64,000 nt of DNA, taken from Bdellovibrio sp. NC01. Its GTDB lineage: Bacteria; Bdellovibrionota; Bdellovibrionia; Bdellovibrionales; Bdellovibrionaceae. Both the position numbers and the translations under genes were made by a program. This document shows positions 59,703 to 64,000 of this stretch, piece by piece. The notes below the pieces were generated by a model. It was given only the letters and a program-made list of their open reading frames with translations, did no database searches and had not been told where the DNA came from. Where the stretch lies: positions 2,604,001 to 2,668,000 of the forward strand of contig NZ_CP030034.1 of the NCBI RefSeq assembly GCF_006874625.1, in the 5' to 3' direction. The first letter of the stretch is position 1; every line of letters starts with the position of its first letter.

Positions 59703-61105
59703 ACCCATTAGATCCCAGCATTTTAACATCCGTTGATGAACAAGGGGACCGAGTCAACATCATCCCTGCCGAAGTGCGTGGCTTCTATCGCAAGCATCGC
59801 ACCTGGACCCAATTGGTATTGCTGACGATCTTTCTTGCTCTGCCGTGGATTAAAATTCACGGCAGACAAAGTATTTTTATTAATATCGCAGATCGCGAAT
59901 TTTCATTCTTTGGGTTATTTTTAAAATCGCACGATGCTCCGTTATTATTCTTTGTCTTAGGAACTTTGACTTTGGGATTAGCCTTTGTCACTTCCATTTG
60001 GGGTCGTGTGTGGTGTGGCTGGGCGTGCCCCCAAACTGTATTCATTGATGCCGTCTATCGCCGTATTGAAGAATGGACTGAAGGCAACTATCTTAAACGT
60101 CGACAATTGCGCCAAGGTCCACTGAATAGCGAGCGTGTCTTTAAGTCCGGCGCGAAGTGGATTCTATTCATTATAGTCTCTTCGTTGATTGCTCATTCCT
60201 TTATTGCTTACTTTGTCGGTGCAGACCCATTGGCAGAGATGGTGCAAAAACCACCGCAAGAGAACTGGACGTATTTTTTATTAGTCTTCATTTTTACTGC
60301 GGCAATTCTTTTTGACTTCGCATGGTTCCGTGAACAGTTCTGCGTGATCATGTGTCCTTATGGCCGTATTCAATCCTTGCTTCTTGATCAGAAATCATTG
60401 GCCGTTGTTTACGATGTCAAACGCGGTGAACCACGTAAAAATCCCGGCGTTGATAAATCTCAACAAGGCTCGTGTGTCAGTTGCAATCGCTGTGTGCAAG
60501 TCTGCCCGACAGGGATCGATATTCGCAATGGCTTACAAATGGAGTGCATCGCTTGTACTGCGTGCATTGATGCTTGTGATGAGATCATGGAAAAAACCAA
60601 ACAACCAAAAGGTCTCATCCGTTATGACACTTTGGACGGCAGTAAAATCACACTGAAACGCCCTCGTTCTTTAGCTTATCTTGCCGCGATACTCTTAATG
60701 ACTGGCGGCTTAACTTACGCCCTTTCAACTCGAGAGCCCGTCGATTTAACATTGTTACGTGGTCAGGGCCTGCCGTATTCTTTCGTCAAAAATGAAGCCG
60801 GTGAAGAAGTCATTCTAAATCAATTTAAACTGCATATTCAAAATCAGTCAGACCACGCTGGGGACTATAGATTAAGTCTGGATCAAGCCTTATTGGACAA
60901 AGGCATTCAATTAACCGTCGGTGAAAATCCGTTGCACCTTGAGGCCGGTCAAAGTCACGAATGGTACTTCTTCTTACGCTCAAATCCAAAGATTTTTCAG
61001 GGTGCAAATGGCAAGCTTAAAGGTCTGATTTGGGTCGAGAACACAGAAGCAAAAGAAAACTTCAAAACTAAAAAAGAAATTATTGTAGTAGGTCCCAAAG
61101 AATGA
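59699..61105 (+). CDS. ccoG: Cbb3 assembly iron-sulfur protein CcoG
   Basis: The 468-residue membrane protein has five helices, two ferredoxin-type clusters, CVSCNRCVQVCPTGID and CIACTACIDACDEIM, and an earlier WCGWACPQTVF and MCPYGRIQ. The C-terminal part (about 355-468) is an immunoglobulin-like domain. CcoG (RdxA) reduces copper for transfer to the oxidase. It is coupled to ccoP and its stop overlaps the start of the next gene. FixH/CcoH, which usually comes next, is missing here. Confidence 0.95.
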   Translation: MNPLDPSILTSVDEQGDRVNIIPAEVRGFYRKHRTWTQLVLLTIFLALPWIKIHGRQSIFINIADREFSFFGLFLKSHDAPLLFFVLGTLTLGLAFVTSIWGRVWCGWACPQTVFIDAVYRRIEEWTEGNYLKRRQLRQGPLNSERVFKSGAKWILFIIVSSLIAHSFIAYFVGADPLAEMVQKPPQENWTYFLLVFIFTAAILFDFAWFREQFCVIMCPYGRIQSLLLDQKSLAVVYDVKRGEPRKNPGVDKSQQGSCVSCNRCVQVCPTGIDIRNGLQMECIACTACIDACDEIMEKTKQPKGLIRYDTLDGSKITLKRPRSLAYLAAILLMTGGLTYALSTREPVDLTLLRGQGLPYSFVKNEAGEEVILNQFKLHIQNQSDHAGDYRLSLDQALLDKGIQLTVGENPLHLEAGQSHEWYFFLRSNPKIFQGANGKLKGLIWVENTEAKENFKTKKEIIVVGPKE

Positions 61106-61737
61106 GCACACTGATCATTGCTGTCAGCATTCTTTCATCAAGTTTTTTAGGCAGTTGGCACTGTGCCGGTATGTGCGGTCCTATCGCCAGCTTGATGGCG
61201 CAAAGAAAGGGCTTGGTGTGGTATCATCTGGGCCGCCTTCTTTCTTATGTCGCTTTGGGAATTCTTGCCGGATCGTTGGGTCAGTTTTTCTTAAATAGCG
61301 ATTTCATCTTTCTTCGCTATGTCAGTGCCTTTTTATTTTCGTTCATGCTGATCTTTATGGGTTTACGCTGGCTGGCCCCGCGCTTTGCCTTGAAATACAT
61401 GCCACGCATACAGGGGCATTTTCTTTTTCAATTTCTTCATCGCATTCAAAAGTTTCACTTGAATCAATCAGCCTTCATCGTTGGTCTTTTGACGGCGCTT
61501 CTGCCCTGCGGATGGCTTTACACTTATGTCACTGCCGCGATTGCAACTCGCAGTCCTTTTGCCGGCGCAATGATTATGAGTTTGTTCTGGTTAGGTGGAA
61601 TGCCTGCCCTTTCAGCTCTTCCAACAATGGTCAGAAAAACAATTCAATCAGCACCTATCCCCCAACAACGAGTCGCAGGTGGTGTTCTTATTTTGGCGGG
61701 ACTGTATTCAGTGTTCAGTTTTATGACTCTTCATTAA
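61102..61737 (+). CDS. SafE/DsbD-like membrane protein of the cco cluster
   Basis: The 211-residue protein has five or six membrane helices. It opens with SSFLGSWHCAGMCGPIASLM, with a Cys-x3-Cys pair, and has TALLPCGWLYTYVTAAIA later, the second cysteine helix of the DsbD/CcdA-like fold. These proteins (SafE-type, once called UreH-like) recur next to cbb3 genes and are thought to deliver copper or reductant. The start overlaps ccoG by 4 bases. It is the last gene of the cluster. Confidence 0.85.
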   Translation: MSTLIIAVSILSSSFLGSWHCAGMCGPIASLMAQRKGLVWYHLGRLLSYVALGILAGSLGQFFLNSDFIFLRYVSAFLFSFMLIFMGLRWLAPRFALKYMPRIQGHFLFQFLHRIQKFHLNQSAFIVGLLTALLPCGWLYTYVTAAIATRSPFAGAMIMSLFWLGGMPALSALPTMVRKTIQSAPIPQQRVAGGVLILAGLYSVFSFMTLH

Positions 61738-61899
61738 GCCAGTTCTTAAATTACCTGCAAGAATTTGGACTGATCTAAAGAATTGTCGTTCTGTGCGCGG
61801 GCATACAAGCCTTCTTGAATTTCAAAAACAATTTCCTTCCAACCGTGCTCGGTTTAATTTGATGAGTGGATGACTTATTTATTCCTTAAGGAGGAATTT

Positions 61900-63216
61900 A
61901 TGTTTCCGCAAAAAATCTCAGCCCTGCTTGTCTTCATGTTAGCAACTGGATTTATTGGCTGCGCAAGCACTCCACCGAATGCAATTCCGATCGCTCAAAC
62001 GGCAAACCCTGCTGCCGAAATTGAAAAAACTCAAAAGCTGATCAATGAAGCTCGTGAGCGTCAAATGGACGTGTTATCGCCTACGAATTTCACTAAAGCG
62101 GAACAAGCCTTGAATAAAGCCATCGATAAAAAATCGTCCGGCAAATCGAATGAAGATATCTTAGAGCAGATTTCTTATTCTCGTACTTATTTAAAACAAG
62201 CCGCTGACTCCACTCAGCTTGCGATACGCCAACTGCCTGGAATTCAAGATGCCCGTCGTGGTGCGATGATCGCAGGTGCGAATGAAGCCTATCCTCGCGA
62301 CTGGAACAGAGTCGGCAAAGAGTTAGAATCCGTGACTAAAAGTATTGAAAAAGGAAATTTAAGTCCGTCCGATAAAAAATCCGCAGCGATCATTGGCGAG
62401 TACCGACAACTTGAAATCGATGCGGTTACAAAACGTGTATTAAGTCAGGCTGATAATAATTTAAAAGCTGCTGAAAAAGATAAAGCTGAAAAAATGGCGC
62501 CTCGATCTTACACGGCAGCGACAATGAAATATCAAAATGCCGCGAAGATTATCGCTGCGAATCCGCGTAATGCGATGGCGATCAACAAGGCTTCGCAAGA
62601 CGCTACCCGCGAATCTTTGCATCTGGTTGAAGTGATGAACAAAGTGAAACAAGGCAACACCGAAGACTTGGTTTTACAATCAGAAAAACAACAGCGTGCC
62701 ATTTCCTCTTTGCGCAAAGAAAACAACATGAATGAAGCAGAGATGAACGAGATGGCTCGTCAACAAGCTGAACTGCAACGCAGTCAAATGCTGATCAATC
62801 AAGCCGCGAATATTCGCAGCCAATTCAAACCCAGTGAAGCCGAAGTCTTCACTGAAAAAGGCCGTGTGACATTGCGTTTGAAATCACTGCAGTTCCCACC
62901 CAACCAAGCTTCGTTGGGACGAAAAAATGAAGCCCTGCTTGAGCGTGTGAACGAAGCCATTGAGACAACGGGACCAGCTCGAGTAATTGTCGAAGGACAT
63001 ACAGATTCAACCGGAAATCCGAATAGAAATATGACTCTTTCCGAAAGACGCGCGAAATCGGTCCAAGACTATCTCGTCGCGAACGGAGCTGTTACACTAG
63101 CCAATGTTGAAGCGGTTGGCTTAGGTTCCACAAAACCAGTGAGCGACAATAAGACAGCAACGGGTCGCGCACAAAACCGCCGCATCGAAATCATCATTGA
63201 ACCGCTGTCTCGATAG
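61900..63216 (+). CDS. OmpA-family lipoprotein with N-terminal helical domain
   Basis: This 438-residue lipoprotein (lipobox FIGCAS) has an N-terminal DUF4398-like helical region (about 35-110), a long helical middle rich in Lys, Ala and Gln (coiled coil near 230-315), and a C-terminal OmpA domain with ALLERVNEAIE, ARVIVEGHTDSTGN, LSERRAKSVQDYL and GRAQNRRIEIIIEP. It tethers the outer membrane to peptidoglycan. I start at ATG 61900 after AAGGAGG; the extra upstream frame lacks a signal. The CsbD-like gene follows in 9 bases. Confidence 0.92.
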   Translation: MFPQKISALLVFMLATGFIGCASTPPNAIPIAQTANPAAEIEKTQKLINEARERQMDVLSPTNFTKAEQALNKAIDKKSSGKSNEDILEQISYSRTYLKQAADSTQLAIRQLPGIQDARRGAMIAGANEAYPRDWNRVGKELESVTKSIEKGNLSPSDKKSAAIIGEYRQLEIDAVTKRVLSQADNNLKAAEKDKAEKMAPRSYTAATMKYQNAAKIIAANPRNAMAINKASQDATRESLHLVEVMNKVKQGNTEDLVLQSEKQQRAISSLRKENNMNEAEMNEMARQQAELQRSQMLINQAANIRSQFKPSEAEVFTEKGRVTLRLKSLQFPPNQASLGRKNEALLERVNEAIETTGPARVIVEGHTDSTGNPNRNMTLSERRAKSVQDYLVANGAVTLANVEAVGLGSTKPVSDNKTATGRAQNRRIEIIIEPLSR

Positions 63217-63225
63217 GAGGTGTTT

Positions 63226-63540
63226 ATGGCAACAATTCCTGGCCACGGTTGGACGGACCTCAAACGTGAACTCATGTCGAAGTGGCATGAACTTACTGAA
63301 AACGACATCGACAGCACTCAAGGCAGTAAAGCATCGCTGATGGATCTTCTTGAACGCAAAATTGGAATGAAGATCGAAGATGCCAGTGAACGGATCGAAG
63401 AGATGGCTGAAAGATATCATCTCTATGAAGAGCCGGAAGAAACACAACGTGAATTAAGTAAACAAAAAAAGGAAAGAGTTTTGGAACTTTCACCAAGTCC
63501 TGAAAAGGAATCCGAGCGTGATATTCCTAAAACTCCTTAA
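63226..63540 (+). CDS. CsbD-like stress protein
   Basis: The 104-residue protein has the CsbD-like helical repeat: GWTDLKRELMSKWHELTEND followed by the second repeat LLERKIGMKIEDASERIEEM. These small proteins are general stress proteins of unknown role. The C-terminal tail is charged (Glu, Lys, Arg). I start at ATG 63226, 5 bases after AGGAGG, not at the GTG two codons earlier. It follows the OmpA lipoprotein by 9 bases, so they share a transcript. Confidence 0.82.
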   Translation: MATIPGHGWTDLKRELMSKWHELTENDIDSTQGSKASLMDLLERKIGMKIEDASERIEEMAERYHLYEEPEETQRELSKQKKERVLELSPSPEKESERDIPKTP

Positions 63541-63566
63541 GGAAGGCCCTGCTCACCGACCCTTTT

Positions 63567-64000
63567 TTAAAGAGTCCCGTCTTCTTGGCGGGATTCTTTG
63601 CTACGAACCACCGACACAAACGAACATGGCATCGAGATCTTTGTTTCGGCTTGGCCATTTTTCTTTTTGATAACTTCTAACATGTCGGCATGATGATTGC
63701 GCTTGCGCACAAAAACCATGACTCCACTGTTTTTCAGATTTGCAAACAACTGCGTGGGAAATTCGTCGGCTCCCGCAGTAAAAATAATGCGATCAAAAGG
63801 TCCCTTTTCTTCCGCCACTTCAAATCCGTCTTGCGCCAAGACTTCCACATTTTCGACGTCAAGATTGTGCAGCAGTTCACGCGCAGACTTCGCAAGTTCC
63901 GGAATAATTTCCGAAGTAATTACTTTTCCTGTGGGCCCGACAAGATAAGACAGAAGGGCAGCATTCCAACCACTGCCCGTTCCTAACTCGTAAACGCGTT
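63567..64000 (-). CDS. pcm: Protein-L-isoaspartate O-methyltransferase, 3' part
   Basis: This gene runs off the right edge of the window; 143 C-terminal codons are visible. The segment VYELGTGSGWNAALLSYLVG is the SAM-binding motif I of PCMT, followed by GKVITSEIIPELAKSA and, near the end, FDRIIFTAGADEFP (motif II-like region) and GVMVFVRKRNH. It repairs isoaspartyl residues in aged proteins. The N-terminus, including the substrate-binding part, lies outside. A weak hairpin overlaps the 3' end. Partial, but the family is clear. Confidence 0.88.
   Translation of the reverse strand, partial: RVYELGTGSGWNAALLSYLVGPTGKVITSEIIPELAKSARELLHNLDVENVEVLAQDGFEVAEEKGPFDRIIFTAGADEFPTQLFANLKNSGVMVFVRKRNHHADMLEVIKKKNGQAETKISMPCSFVSVVRSKESRQEDGTL
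63569..63599. terminator. Weak hairpin between converging genes
   Basis: AAAGAGTCCCG (63569-63579) pairs with CGGGATTCTTT (63589-63599) with one wobble. Only short T-runs flank it on either strand, and it overlaps the end of pcm, so termination is probable but not certain. Confidence 0.4.

Noticed and set aside
1-64000. tRNA, rRNA, insertion sequences or CRISPR arrays
   Set aside because: No cloverleaf with an anticodon, no ribosomal RNA segment, no transposase and no regularly spaced repeat were found.

Overview
The window looks like chromosomal DNA from a Bdellovibrio-type predatory bacterium (Bdellovibrionota). The evidence is indirect: fused cbb3 oxidase subunits CcoN-CcoO, a large phage-fibre-like surface protein ending in a peptidase S74 chaperone domain, lipoproteins with the unusual FQNC/YQNC lipobox, many exported proteins of unknown function, ABCC-type ABC exporters, and near-perfect sigma-28 (FliA) promoters in front of non-flagellar genes. 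I saw no rRNA, tRNA, insertion sequence, prophage or CRISPR array. Genes are densely packed: no gap exceeds about 220 bases, and the longer gaps hold promoters, terminators, one possible small RNA and one repeat.

Layout. 1-3305: outer-membrane barrels, a YceI protein and a lipoprotein with a heme c site. 3392-7415: a three-gene exported operon (CxxCH protein, Tat-exported DUF1501-like protein, YQNC lipoprotein). 7614-11994: a two-domain BPI/LBP-like lipid-binding protein, a small exported protein, a Tat-type flavin amine oxidase, and a 2OG-Fe(II) oxygenase. 11991-17130: a split ABCC-type exporter pair coupled to the oxygenase, then MgtE behind a sigma-28 promoter and a structured leader. 17253-21911: exported proteins, an orphan sensor domain, a short-chain dehydrogenase, and a subtilisin-like protease fused through a membrane segment to a PilZ domain. 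22065-25946: a DUF502 / conserved cytosolic protein / LtaS-like operon. 26070-34145: pirin, a duplicated-repeat secreted protein, the S74 fibre protein, M17 aminopeptidase, an EEP-family enzyme and ApaG.

34146-45671: a cloverleaf-forming repeat, PEGA and GNAT genes, DUF883/YqjD protein, PdxH, FKBP isomerase, single-domain response regulator, a DUF4105 protein carrying HExxH, and an LtaS-like transferase followed at once by a two-component pair. 45729-53448: FMN reductase, a full-length 1230-residue ABCC exporter with a 21-codon ORF upstream, a Na+/H+ antiporter-like protein, an ADP-ribosylglycohydrolase and a secreted HNH nuclease. 53664-61737: the microaerobic respiration locus, with an Fnr-like regulator, ccoI, ccoS, ccoNO, ccoQ, monoheme ccoP, ccoG and a SafE-like protein. 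61900-64000: an OmpA lipoprotein, a CsbD-like protein and the 3' part of pcm at the window edge.

How the parts work together (inference): most of the window serves the cell envelope, namely export, surface fibres, membrane-anchored phosphoglycerol-type transferases and periplasmic hydrolases, plus high-affinity oxygen respiration. The strongest candidates for undescribed biology are the protease-PilZ fusion, the BPI-like protein, the exported CxxCH/DUF1501 operon, the use of sigma-28 promoters by mgtE and the fibre gene, and the two parallel forms (split and fused) of ABCC exporter.
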